Assembly (NCBI RefSeq): GCF_905475345.1
Contig: NC_066594.1
Span: forward strand, 5,765,001-5,829,000
Direction of reading: 5' to 3'
From: Vespula vulgaris
Lineage: Eukaryota; Arthropoda; Insecta; Hymenoptera; Vespidae
Length of the DNA: 64,000 bases
Below, piece after piece: positions 15,701 through 27,894 of this stretch. The translations under genes and the position numbers were made by a program. The first letter of the stretch is position 1, and each line of letters opens with the position of its first letter. Under the pieces are notes generated by a model. That model was not told the origin of the DNA, made no database searches, and saw only the letters and a program-made list of their open reading frames with translations.

Positions 15701-15821
15701 GATACAATGTAATATAGCTATTATAATAAATAAATATATGAATATAAATTATATCTTGAAATTAAAGAAAAATAAAAAATAAAAAATAAAGGAAGAAACA
15801 GGGAAGAAAAAATATATGTAT

Positions 15822-15870
<49 letters not shown>

Positions 15871-17345
15871 TTACTCCCTCGTGGTCCGTAGAATTTGACA
15901 GAAAATTCATTGAGTCCTCCGAGGATCGTCACCTCATGTTTGCTTTCTATTCTGTTATATAATGTATATATATATTGAGTTAAGGAAAATAGAGAGAAGA
16001 CTGAGATAACATTAAACGTTTGAAAGGAAAAAGGAAAAAAAACGATGAAATGAATGTTAATCATGATTATAGATGCAATGAAAAATTGAAGAATATAGGA
16101 AATGTCAATATCATTTTCTCTTCGTTTCACGATCGTTAAAACACGTTTCATAGTCTCTCGAGAATGACTGTTATTGATATTACGATTGATGCAACGTAAT
16201 GAAATGTCGACGATGTAACCCAAACGTGGCGCCATTATTTGCGTAGATTTTTTCTTTTTTATTTCTTGTTTCTTTCCTAAATCATTTACTCCTGCCAAAC
16301 TCGACAAGAGTTAAGATTATTCGTACAATCTGAGAAAAAAAGAAAGGAAAAGAAAAGAAAAATTGTACGAAACGCTCGATTACCTATAATTCTCAACTTT
16401 CCCCGAGAATATGACAACCCCACGTTTTATCATCATATCTATTGGTTGTCTCACACGTTAACGCAGGTCATTGGCATGCTTTTATCTCGCGAGCGAGCAG
16501 GACTATCGATGAGCTCGGTTAGAAAGTGCTCGCGTATTTCTACAACATTTCTCGCCTCGAACGGATCACTTTTCTTTCGATCTTATATTTCCATTCTTTT
16601 TATTTTATTTCTTCTTTTTCTTTTTCTCGCAAACAGAAAAAAAACATTACATCGAAAACATTAAAGCGTCACCTGAAAAAGTTAAGAGGCAAACCATAAC
16701 GACCATTCCCATTATAAATTAATTAATTGCAATTTATATTCCTACGACATAGTACGATGAAAAAAAAAATGTAAAAAGCGAATAGGTTCTCTTAAAAAAA
16801 AAAAGAGAGAGAGAGAGAGAGAATAATAGCAGAGTCAAAAAAAAAAAAGAACTACTGTTTTTTTTCTGCGATTTCTCAATATATTTCAAAGTATCTCACG
16901 TATTACATGAAAGGATCAAAGCATGGAATCGAGGTAACCGTTAGTAGTAACTCGTCCGCTCGAATTCATTAAATTTCGCTCTATCATCATTACGAGATAA
17001 AAGTAAACAGTGAAAAGAAGGAAAAAACAAAGCAATAAAAATCTAATTAAAGAAGGCCAGAAAACGCACGTATACGTACACACAACACACTGACACACAC
17101 GCGCGCGTGCACGCGAACTACGTAGTAAGATAACGATAAAAAATAGCCTGACGCAAATTAGGTTGTTTATAAATAACTTTAAAAATATTCGAATACATAA
17201 GCACATTCTTAAAATAATTTAGTTATTATAGCGATACCTTTATCGACCACTGCCATCGTCCAAATATATATGTACTAATGTATCTAATAAAATTTATAAT
17301 TATCTATCGATATCCCCTTCTCAATTTCACTTATGATTTTAAACG

Positions 17346-17376
<31 letters not shown>

Positions 17377-17666
17377 GAAAAAAAAAGAAATGAAAACACG
17401 TTCGCGTCGCGTTGACCGCGATTACGCACTCTGGTTCGAGATCATTGAAGCAAGGGAAACGAAAAACAATAAAATTACAAACGATAAGGTGCGGCTCGGG
17501 TCTGTAACGCGTAATGATAAAATGCAACGGTAGAAACTACTACGGTTGTTATTAAAGTTAGCGATAGTGAGGGCGAGATAGAGAAGTTTGCTATCTAGAT
17601 TGTAAACGTAAGAAAACGTGACGATTCTCTTCCTAGTGAAAAGAGAAAGAGAGAAAGAGAAAAAAG

Positions 17667-17700
<34 letters not shown>

Positions 17701-19896
17701 GGAAGAGAAAGAGTGAAAAAGAATAAAGAAAAACAAATAAAGAAACGACCGACTTATATCTATAGCCGACCAGGTGGATAGATAGTTTGATCGTTATAAA
17801 AGCTGCGTTTAGATAATCATTACTTTGTTTCTCGGATCGAATAATAGTATCACGGAATGTTCCGTTTCCGAACACGCTCTAGAATACATAATGAAAACTC
17901 ATGTAGTGTGTTTAACTAGCGACCAATCATTTTCCTAGTTCCACAAGGAAAAACTACTTGAGCATTCGAGGTTACAAAGTTCCTAGATTGTTCTCTTTCA
18001 CATTGAAAGCTTCCCTTTTCTTCTTTCTACGTGACCTCCTACATCGCGATACTAAGAGACTAATGCATGTAAGCCACTAAAGTCTCATCGATCGGTTTCG
18101 AAACAAGTTTCTACAAATTCCAATCGATAATGCGTTCAATAATGATCTCAATAAATTTTTCTTTTTTTTTTTCTTTTGTTTCTTCACCACGATGAAGATA
18201 AAACCCAAAGGAAAAATATTTTCTAATAGAACTAAAGAATCGAAAAGTATATATGATTTTAATTACGTTCAAACGTGATAAACGTCTCATTTAAAACTAT
18301 ATATATATTCTGATTTCACCGATCATCCTCGCGTTTGATTACCTTAGATAAAAAAGAAAAAAAGAAAGGAAAAAGAAGATTCTTTTTCGAATTATCGGAC
18401 TTGTCGGACTTGCAACACTCGAGGACGCGGTATCGTTTCAATGGCCACCTACAACGGAACGACCTTTCTGCTTACGATTCCATCAAGGTTTCGTGCCTTC
18501 CACGATGAACAAAGCGAAGCGAGATACGCTATAACGTCGTCCCCTATTTACGTAGCGTGCGAAGGAGTTTTACAAAAAGGGAAAAAAAAATCGAACGATC
18601 GAGGAATGTTGTTGTAGAAAATATTTGCTTTGAAAAAATACATTTACTATAGCCATCGTCTACTCTATCTATTCATCTCTCTCTCTCTCTCTTTCTCTTT
18701 GATTCTCTATTTTATAAGGTGCGTCCAGATGCCTCGCCCAAATGTCACAATAATGTGTCAGACTTAATAAATTTTCATGACCTAATCAAAGGAAGGAGAG
18801 CTTCACGGAATGGAATTCGAAAAAGAAAAAAGGATAAAAAAAGAAATGCAAAGAAAAAACAAATATAAATAGAAACACGATCGCAGGACCTTCCGGATAA
18901 TAACACACGATTCGTACAAACGGAAGTTTGCGTTACAAAGTCTCCCTAAACCAACTGACTCTTCCCTTTTTTATCGGAAATTAGCGATCACCGAAGAGAA
19001 GCAAACACAATGCAATTTATCTTTTTATCGATCATACCTAAGTCCCTGAGTTTGCTACCAACGATTTCTTACGTCATCGCGCGTATTACCAGGATTTTCA
19101 TGATACACTAAAAAAGGAAAATTCATTAATGCGGAATATCGATGATGAGAGACGGAATATTACGATCGAATTGCGTTCGAATTGCGATATACTCCTCCGG
19201 ATAATTTATTCGGTTGATTAACGAGAAATCAAATTTTATGTCGATAAACGTGTTCACACTACCATAGCGAGAGAGAACCCATTTCATTAAGGTGAAACCG
19301 TTACGGATCTCCGTTGATAACCCTGTTCATTAGAATCTAATCGATTAGGTTAATATCCCTTCGAAACACAAACACAAATACACACACACATGCGAAGTTG
19401 GAAAATCATTTCGGTGGAAGGACCACCGAACCCGAAACCTTCGAAAATTTCGTTAATGCTTTCGTTTTCGTTAACCGCCCACAATATGTTTACCCTTTCG
19501 TGTTCAATCTTCTCTCCTCTCCTCTATCCTTCGCGAAAGACACCTTTGCTCGATCATCCGACAAAAATTTTAAAGAAGAACTATGTAAATACCTATATCT
19601 ATATATCTTTATAGATACATATTTATTTATGTACGCCGAAGAAGTATAACTTATGTCAACTAATAACACGTACTCGCATGCCAAGTCGTACGAATTTTCG
19701 TTTTGTCGTATAATAAAACGATTCACGTATGCACCTTCGAGTTTTACGTGACCATCAAGCTTATCACAGAGCGTGACACACATCGTTAATCTCTTTAGGA
19801 TCCTTCTTATGCACGTCCGTAAACGAAGAAATTTGCTTTACAACGATTTATGATCTATCTATCCTCGTGATATTTGTCAGCTATTAGATTAAAACA

Positions 19897-19937
<41 letters not shown>

Positions 19938-20947
19938 ATAACAGATAAAACTGTTGTCCTACGATTATCGATATGTTAAACGTAATTAAATATTCCGTCT
20001 GTTTGTCTATCTATCTCCTTGTCTCTTTTTCTTACAACGTAGGAACAACTTTGAGTCAAGTCTGGTATACGTGACCAGCCATATTTGTTAAGAGGAAAAA
20101 AAAAAAGAAAAAGAAAAAATTAAAAAATAACGAGCTGTTATCACTAAGAACTTATTGCTAATACGAGACCGAAGACTTTATTTAAGAATCAATGAGTTTC
20201 ACAAGGAGTGGCAATTTTTTTGCTCATTTAACGTGCAGACACACGAACAACTACTCTCTGCTCTTTTCCATACGTTGAGCACGCGTTCACGGACGAGAAG
20301 AAGACAGATAATATTCTAACAACTTCCTCTTAATCCCATCACTCGTGTCCCGTAACGAATGAACAAGAAAAACAAAAAAAAGAGAAAGAAAAAATTGAAG
20401 AAAGAAGAAAAGAAAGAAAAAATTAAAGAAAGAAGAAAAGAAAGAAAAAAGAAAAACGAGAAGGATTCTGTAGGACTCAATACTGTTACAAAATAATCAT
20501 TCTTAAACTCGTTGGAAATAAAGATGGCGTGTTGCAAGAAACGAACAAATCTCGAGCAGTGTAATCGATCAAACATTTTACGTTGACTTGTAGAAAGGGA
20601 TGCCAAAAAAGAAAAGAAAAAAATTTGGAGGGGTAAATACATGTACGTATTTTATATGTATGTATTCACATGTATATACATACGTCATATAATAAAATAA
20701 AACCAAAGAAAAAGATCATCCGTCTATCTCCACCATTGTGCCGACGCATTCGCTCGCGTGTCGTTCTGAAGATAAAAAAGGATAGAAAACGCAAGGTCTT
20801 TACTTGTTGAAAAGCAATAACAGAAGCTATGCGGTATAGAAAATCTATTACTCTAAGTTTCCTTTTATTAGATGTACCATATTCATATACTATACTTTCG
20901 TCTCTTATTTTGCGATAAATACAATCGTCGTGTGAACGTTATTCTTG

Positions 20948-21007
<60 letters not shown>

Positions 21008-23024
21008 GAAGTTTAAAAATTATATCCATTGAAACACGCGAATGGATATATAATGTATGACATCATCGTGAAGTTAAATGGTAGAGAAATAATAATAGCA
21101 ATAATAATATTTAAAAAAGCAGTAAACTTTAGTTACTGGCTACTATTGATAAAAGCTAACTTCTTATTGTTTCTTGATAAGAATTATTAATATCAAAATA
21201 ATTATCATCAAGAACAATTTCCCAGACACCGTTATTACTTTTAACCGCAACAACAAAGCTTTATCCATTATCGAATAAGATGTCAGGGTATAGAAAAGTG
21301 AAGCAACACAAAAACACGGAAACTTTTAAGAGCACGTTGTTTATGTTGTCTCGATTGGAAATGATGTCTTCTTTCGATCTCAGGGATTTCAAGAATGTGT
21401 TCCAAGGGAGTTCTAAGATTTCACTAAAATATTCAAGACTGTTCCGCGTAAAATTAGCAAGAGCCAACTTTTTTTTTTTTACTTTAGTTTTATTCTAGTT
21501 TTAGAGACAATACGAATGAGTCGGCAATTTGGAGAGGGAAAACAGATCGTTGTCGTTCCAAAAAAAAATTATATGAAGATAGTAGCGCGCGATCTTTGGA
21601 AAATCTTCTGAGGGTTTCGCCAACCAATAAAAAATAAAAAAGAAAAAAGAAAATTTGTCAATCCCTGCTCTATCTATTTGTGCAGCCCTACCTATCTTAC
21701 TTTTAAAAAGGCCAATCGGCTTACGAGAATACAATGAAGCAAAGAGAAAGAGAACGCCTTTGTTAATAAGCCTTCGTTAACACTTAATACGGGAAAACGA
21801 TACGAGCTGATAAAGCAGAATGAGTTTTTAATTCTATAAAAGAAAAGGAAAAGAACGTACGCGTTTATTTCTCTCCCCCCCCCCCTCTCTTTCTTGTTGT
21901 CACTCTCTTTGAAAATGCTAAACAAAAAAAAATATAAAACAGAGAAAGAGAGAGAGAGAGAGACAAAGAACGACTCGGCCGCGATAGTTTCGTGAGTCAG
22001 GGGCAAACACGCCTTTAAATTGGAACATAAAATCTGATGTGGTTGCGAGAACGTTTAAAACAGACGTGACTCTGTGCCAGATGAAAGGAAACGATTTATT
22101 GTAAACCATGAGGAGAGGCCGATCGACAGTGCACACGTGTCATCCCGTGTTCGGAATGAAATTGAAATAGTGATTTACGTGAACTGAAGACATTTTTAAC
22201 GGGACGTCCAATTCGAATGGAAAACACAAATATAATTCAATATAAAACAAATACGAGGCTACTTTTTCGAAATGGCTTTAAATGGGTCAAACGGAGTTTT
22301 TTTTTTCTCAAAATAAAAAAATTACATGTGAAAATAGCGTCGAAGAGTTTAATAGGAAAGATATAAAATTTCTCTTGGATCTATATGCTGAGAATTATCA
22401 AAGGATCTATCGATCATTGATATCTAAACAATATATAAATAAACAATAGTAAAAAGCAAATGTATTCACGAATCAATTAAAATCTTTCAGAGAAAGTATT
22501 TTCACATATAGATACCTGATACTCTTATCGTTTTCCATTTGGACACTTCTTCGATATTCCCTATTTTACATCAACCTTCGATCGCAAACGAAATCATTCA
22601 ATAGATAAATATTGAAAAAGTGATACGAAAGAAAAGTGTGATCGACGAGAACTTTCGAAATTTCTTTGTTGTTTTTCTTATCGATCGCGAGACGCGACGT
22701 TTTAACGAAATTTTTTAATTAATTTTTACTACTCGAATCGATAACGAATAACATCGTTCGAGATATCGAACAAACGCAAGGACAAATCGAAAGAACTATA
22801 CGCGCATAGATGTGTTTCTAAAAGGGTCTCGCGCGCTACAAGCGAGTTTTCGATCTCTGAAAATAGATCATTCGTCGCAAGAAACGTCGACCAATGTACA
22901 ACGTACCTACGTACGTAGGTACATACGTACGTAAATATGTATATATCTATGTGTACGTAAATCTACGTCAAAAGACTGAAAGATAAAGGCCCTAGGAATG
23001 GAAAGTTACCAGAAACGTGTGTTC

Positions 23025-23063
<39 letters not shown>

Positions 23064-26000
23064 TGATACGTACGCATGTATATTCATACATACATATATA
23101 CATCTATACGTATATATAACATACATCGACGAGATTAAAAGTTCAGAAAAAAGAAAAAAGGGCAGAGATAGCCCGTTCACTCGTACTACTTTTCTTTATA
23201 GAAACGATTGTCCTAACTTTAACGCAACACGCATAACGCATACATAAACTGATCGATATATCGCGAAAAAAGAAACGCGGGAAAAGTTACGTTTACAAAA
23301 AGGAAAACTTGTAGGATTCGTATCATAGAAAAATGTCAAAAGGATCGTATACCATGCATTTCTAAAATATCCGACGTCAATTATAGCAAATAACTTCTGT
23401 ATACTTAAATACGTATGGAATTTTACATTTCGTAACTTTGACGAAAGTAGATACGTTGTACTTTGTCTCTATAAATGTCATTTTAAAAAGAAACAAATAA
23501 CTACGAATCGGGCAAAAGTATCGATTCCTATTGAACTATCACGTCGAGTAGTACACCAGTACTAATGTGACGACAACGGGGTTACGTCAAACGGGAAATA
23601 AATTTTCGTAGTTCGAGGTCGATTACTGTATAAGAAAGACTACATAAATACATAGATACATACGTACGTACGTACATGTATACGTACATACATACATACG
23701 TTCATAAGTATGCTCGCATGTTAACGCACGTAGGCGAGAAGGCTCGCGTTGCGCGTCTTTATCAATTGAGAGAGAAGTAGACGCGAGGTGCCATCATTGA
23801 AAGTACCAGACGCGGGAAATTTGAAAACTTTAAATCATTTCCTTCGAATTTTCCGGTTTTACGATAATTCATCGGAGTAGATACATTTTCTTCTCGATTC
23901 GTATAAAGAAATACGAAGAGATAAAGATAAAGATAGAAACAGAGATAAAGACAAAGATAGAGATAGAGATAGAGGAAAAGAGATAGAGAAAGAATGAATA
24001 TATATGACAAACTTTCGCGAAAAAGCATTGATTCGCTCTCGATTTGCGTCAGAGTAAAGCTTCCAACGACGTTCGTTCTATAGTCGTCCGTTTTATTTTT
24101 ACGTGCAACTGCGAAGAGTCTCGTTACGTTCTCGTCGATCCCGCTCGTCTGTTCGTTCAAAGAAACGAGGCCGAAACGAACGTCGCGATTGCAACGTCTC
24201 CATTGCTTATACTGTTCCTTCGCGCTCGCATTATCCTTCACCCCTTGCTCCTCACTTATCCCCACCCACTCTCACGTGTCTATCTGTCTTTCTCATTTCA
24301 TTCTTACACGCGCACGCTCGTAGAAAACGATCATTCAACTTCGTAACTCTTTTGATGATATTGGACCATCGTTAAAACGTCTAGAGAAAATTTTGATTGA
24401 ATATTCCTAACGTAAACGATCTACATTTTATATATGATATAATACTATTTACCTCCCCCATTCTCTCTCTCTCTCTTTCTTTCTTTCTAGATAACTTATC
24501 AAATACATTATATGTGTAATAGATACGTAGCTAAAATAAAATCCAATTAAAGGCTTCAAAAAATGGACGGATATATTTGAAAGAGAGAAAGATGGACGAC
24601 GATCGGTGGCAAAGAGAAAAAGGGTTCGTGAAAGAAATTAAGGGATATAAAAAGATGAGACGACTAAATGCAACATCGAGAAAAAGAACGCCGAAGCTAA
24701 CTACATATCTACATATGTATGTATCTATATATGTATGTATAAGTATGTGCGTATATCTCTGTCTTTCTCCTTCTTTATCTATCTCTGTCAGCCTATCGAG
24801 TACCTACTCCCCGACCGCCCACCCACCCGCCTGATCGCCCACTCCATCCCAACGTTCTCTTCGCCCCCTCTCCACGCTCCCCTCCCCACTACGAAAATGC
24901 AAGCGCGTATGTATGTATTTTCCAAGTGTATTTCTTAAACGAGAATAGAGACTCTTAATATATCGCGAGAAGTTGTTAGCGGAGACGTGTACGATCAGCT
25001 GGTTAAAAACAGCTGTGTACCCGTGCGTCCGTCAACTCGTTCGTTCTATACTTCCCGTCTGTTTGAAGAAAAATTGAAACGGCCCTCATACTCTTTTCTC
25101 TTTCTCTCTCTCTCTGTGTTTCGTCTCGTTTCGTCGAAGGCATCGTACATCGCCATTGTGGGCCCGTGCAACCATTGTGTGCACGTTGCCGTGTAAATCT
25201 CCAGTGTCTCCTCCTCCCCCTCGCACTCGATCTCCCTGCACCTACCCCTGGTCTTACTAACCCCCACCACCTACTGAAGCCTTTAGCGCACATCCCCACC
25301 AAATTCACTGTCGTTTCCCCTCTCGGTGCTATCGTTCCGAAGATTAGTGTAGTAGTAGTATCAGTAGGTAAGTAGTAATAGTGTAGTAGTAGTAGTATAA
25401 TGCGTGTAGTAGAATAATAATAATAGTGTAGTAGTAGTAGTAGTAGTAGTGGTAGTAGTGTAGTAATAGTAATGCAGTATTGATAGTAATAGTAGTAGTT
25501 GTGTAATAGTAATAGAATAGTAATGTAGAATAATAGTAGTAGTAGTGTAGTAGTATAGTAATAGTAGTAGTAGTAGTAGTAATAGTAATAGTATTAGTAG
25601 TAGTAGTAGTAATAGTAATAGTAGTAATAGTAATGTAGAATAGTAGTAGTAGTGTAGTAATAGTAATGTAGAATAATAGTAGTAGTAGTGTAGTAATACT
25701 AATGTGGAATAGTAGTAGTAGTAGTGTAGTAATACTAATGTAAAATAGTAGTAGTAGTAGTAGTGTAGTAATACTAATGTAGAATAGTAGACTAGTATAA
25801 TAGTAATGTAGTAGTGTAGTAGCAGCAGCAGCAGCAACACACCAGCAGCGCAGCAATAGCAACAGCAGGAGGCATGGTCGATCGTGTATGCCCCCGATAA
25901 ACAAACGGACTGACACACGACTTATGCACGCACATAGACACATCATATGTACATACATATGCGCGCGCATGCACGCTCATACACACTGACCCTCTCCGAC

Positions 26001-26249
26001 ACTTGCAAAGAGAACTCTAATGTCGAGTCACTTCTATATTCCATTGCGAACACGTGTGTGATAGAAAAACGGAAAGAGAGAAAAAGAGAAAGACAGAGAG
26101 ACAGAGAGAGAGAGAAAACGAACGCGTCGTGGCAAGGGGTTGCCGAGAGACGAAGAAAAACGACTAGATGACGAGAATGTAGAAAGATAGAAAAAGAAAG
26201 CAATAGTTTAGATAATAGAGAGAAGAAAGATAAATGAAGAAACAGAGAG

Positions 26250-26284
<35 letters not shown>

Positions 26285-26399
26285 TAGATAGATAAATAGA
26301 TAGAAAAGAGGAGAGGAGAGATGTTAGAAAAAAGTTTCAAGGATACAGTTTGATAACGTCCGTGTCCATACGTCGTTTTCCAGCGCTGGGGGACGACAT
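6450..26399 (-). CDS. UBE2H: Ubiquitin-conjugating enzyme E2 H (UBE2H), 5 coding exons
   Basis: E2 enzyme that carries ubiquitin as a thioester. In other animals it works with the CTLH/GID E3 complex. Exons in transcript order: 26399-26347, 15951-15875, 7123-6956, 6855-6727, 6586-6450. They sum to 564 nt, giving 187 residues (human 183), and every junction has GT-AG borders with matching phase. The protein opens MSSPSAGKRRMDTDVIKL. HPN lies at residues 76-78 and the catalytic cysteine is at 87 in SGTVCLDV. The acidic tail ends MSDFSEDEAQDMEL, the hallmark of this E2. Introns are 10,395, 8,751, 100 and 140 nt, so two introns make up almost the whole locus. Non-coding 5' exons may lie upstream. 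Identity and exon order are secure; UTRs were not defined. Confidence 0.97.
7124..15874 (-). other. UBE2H intron 2 (8.75 kb)
   Basis: The donor is at 15874 (GTAAGT on the minus strand) and the acceptor ends at 7124 (TTTACAG). It holds no recognisable gene. It contains many microsatellites: TA at 7358-7396, GTAT at 8199-8249, GA near 9950-9970, a CTATCT run at 10013-10036, CT at 11229-11285, ATAC then AC at 12748-12824. A more GC-rich patch at 8400-8560 carries CACGTG-type E-box sequence and CCGCCATCTT, so an intronic promoter or enhancer is possible. Polypurine stretches at 13150-13250 and 14440-14550 give misleading Lys/Glu/Arg-rich open frames. Confidence 0.85.
25345..25868. repeat. TAG/TAA trinucleotide array with AGC tail
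   Basis: About 475 bp built almost entirely from TAG and TAA triplets, ending in a short AGC/CAG segment from 25820. Inside it, units beginning AATGTAGAAT or close variants recur at 25632, 25665, 25701, 25737 and 25776, so part of the array is a higher-order tandem repeat. On the minus strand the array reads as Leu/Tyr/Thr runs, which should not be taken for protein. It lies in UBE2H intron 1, about 0.5 kb from the first coding exon. Confidence 0.9.
26253..26303. repeat. GACA tetranucleotide repeat
   Basis: Near-perfect GACA repeat running into GATA-like units. It lies about 45 bp from the UBE2H first coding exon, inside intron 1. Confidence 0.85.
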
Positions 26400-26550
26400 A
26401 TTTGTCGGCTGTTATTGGCAAGTAAGAGCCCTTCGTACCCGAGTCCTTGGATCAGCTGTGCCACCCGATCGTAGCTCCACGCACGAAGGTCCTCCACGAG
26501 AGTCCGCTACGTATCCAGCGCGCACGGCTTCGTGAACTCACGGGTAAACG

Positions 26551-26726
26551 CTCCTCCTCCTCCTCCTCCTCCTCCACCACCGCCACCACCACCACCGACT
26601 CCTCCTCCTCCTCCTCCTCTTCTTCTTCCTCCAACGCCGCAACCGACTCCTCTTCTTTTCTTTTTCTTCTTCTCCTCCTCCTCCTCCTTCCTCCTCCACC
26701 TCCTCGTCGTCGTCGTCGTCGTCTCC
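26551..26726. repeat. Polypyrimidine CTC/CTT/GTC triplet tract
   Basis: About 175 bp dominated by CCT/CTC/CTT triplets, with a few CAC and a terminal GTC run at 26703-26723. One strand is nearly pure pyrimidine. It lies about 150 bp upstream of the UBE2H initiator codon, so it is probably in the promoter or 5' UTR. All six frames are open through much of it, which is an artefact. Confidence 0.9.
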
Positions 26727-26835
26727 TTTTCACGGTAACGCGCCGCACTCTGTCCGTCGCACCAACAACGCTGCTGAATATCGAGCACCGAGAAAGAAAA
26801 ACAAAGACACGCGCACCCAATAATCACCGTACGAC

Positions 26836-26871
26836 GTCTTTGTCTTTGTCTTTGTCTTTGTCTTTGTCGTC
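26836..26871. repeat. TTTGTC hexanucleotide repeat
   Basis: Six or so tandem copies of TTTGTC, followed by GTC triplets, within the UBE2H upstream region. Confidence 0.85.
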
Positions 26872-27116
26872 GTCGCCGTTTTGGCTTTCGTTTTTACTAT
26901 CGCCGATCTGCCAACGCGATAGAGAAACGCTCGAATAAACAACGACGCGCGAGATACACTGCCAGACGACGACGTCGTAAACCCGACGACGGCCAATCCG
27001 AGTTCTTCTTACGGGAAAAAATAATCCCTTGTCGGTGATTCAAGTAAACGACGCGGCGCGACGTTAACAAAATAGACTGATCCTCCGAACGTCAAACCGA
27101 ACGAACTAACGTCCGA

Positions 27117-27342
27117 TCGTCCGTCCGTCCGTCCGTCCGTCCGTTCTTTCGTTCGTCCGTCCCTCCGTCCCTCCGTCCGTCTATCCCTCCGTTCGTCCGT
27201 CCGTCCGTCCGTCCGTCCGTTCGTTCGTTCGTCCGTTCGTTCGTTCGTTCGTTCGTTCGTTCGTTCGTTCGTTCGTCCGACCGACCGTCCGTCCGTCCGT
27301 CCGACCGACCGTCCGACCGACCGACCGATCGACCGACCGAAC
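27117..27342. repeat. CGTC/CGTT/CGAC tetranucleotide array
   Basis: About 225 bp of tandem tetranucleotides, mostly CGTC, with blocks of CGTT (about 27220-27275) and a CGAC-rich end. Every unit contains a CpG, making this the CpG-densest stretch in the window. It is upstream of UBE2H. Reads as Arg/Thr/Asp repeats on the minus strand, not as a gene. Confidence 0.9.
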
Positions 27343-27856
27343 GATAAATAGACCGAAATTACTCGACGTGTCGTATATCTTCTCTTTGTTAGTCGCACAC
27401 TCCTAAACCGATCGAGAGAGGACTCCTCTGTAAGCTTCAAAGAATCATTTCGTTCTCGGCTACGAAGCACGAGCAAAGCACGACTCCAAGTCGCACGAAT
27501 GCGTCTCTTCGACGAACGACAACAAAACGATATCCCTTTCCTCTGTTTTTTTTTTCTCTCGCGCTCACTCGTTCGCCCTCCGCCTCTCTCGGTACACCAC
27601 CGGCTTGTTCTTCTCACTCTGTCTGTCTCTTTCTCTTTCTCTTTCTCTTTCTCCCCTCTCTCTTTCTCTCTCTCTCTCTTTCTTTAACACTCCTTCACAC
27701 CCACCACGCACAACCTGTCAACCCACGGACGACTTCACTGCATCTGCGATACTGCTCTCTCCTCGACGTACTGGACTCTCCTTCTTACCCCCTCCACGCT
27801 ATTCCTCTCTTCCTCTCTCTCGCTCTACCACGACCTATACGCGCTTCACCTAATTC

Positions 27857-27870
27857 CCACCAGATGGCAC
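27857..27870 (+). promoter_or_regulatory. CTCF-type motif
   Basis: CCACCAGATGGCAC matches the core CTCF consensus CCASYAGRKGGCRS at all 14 positions. It lies about 1.46 kb upstream of the UBE2H initiator codon, at the edge of the GC-rich block where the AT-rich intergenic DNA begins. CTCF is conserved in insects; binding here is inferred from sequence only. Confidence 0.5.
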
Positions 27871-27882
27871 TCAACCGTTCGA

Positions 27883-27894
27883 GTCGCCATCTTG
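27883..27894 (-). promoter_or_regulatory. YY1/Pho-like motif
   Basis: GTCGCCATCTTG closely matches the YY1/Pho promoter motif (reverse of AANATGGCGGC). It is 12 bp from the CTCF-type motif, which suggests a composite element. Confidence 0.35.

Larger units (their letters stand above)
15952..26346 (-). other. UBE2H intron 1 (10.4 kb)
   Basis: The donor GTATCC follows the first coding exon at 26346 and the acceptor AACAG precedes the exon starting at 15951. No nested gene was recognised on either strand. Repeats include GAAA at 19899-19938, TA at 20950-21005 and 23028-23061, and a large TAG-based array at 25345-25819 followed by AGC repeats. Several moderately GC-rich patches (for example 24040-24350 and 25000-25330) keep long frames open but show no family similarity I can name. 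Confidence 0.85.
26400..27856 (-). promoter_or_regulatory. UBE2H 5' UTR / promoter region, CpG- and repeat-rich
   Basis: Sequence directly upstream of the UBE2H start codon on the minus strand. It is clearly richer in G+C and CpG than the rest of the window, as expected for a housekeeping promoter. It is packed with simple repeats: a CTC/CCT tract at 26551-26726, a TTTGTC hexanucleotide run at 26836-26871, CGTC/CGTT tetranucleotides at 27117-27342, and CT at 27628-27690. The transcription start is not visible by eye; assignment as promoter/5' UTR is inference from position and composition. Confidence 0.5.

Noticed and set aside
25344..25970. 208- and 185-codon overlapping minus-strand frames
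   Set aside because: They are two readings of the TAG/TAA triplet array (Leu/Tyr/Thr runs), inside UBE2H intron 1.
27009..27617. 202-codon minus-strand frame rich in Arg/Thr/Asp
   Set aside because: Produced by the CGTC/CGTT tetranucleotide array, which has no stops in several frames.
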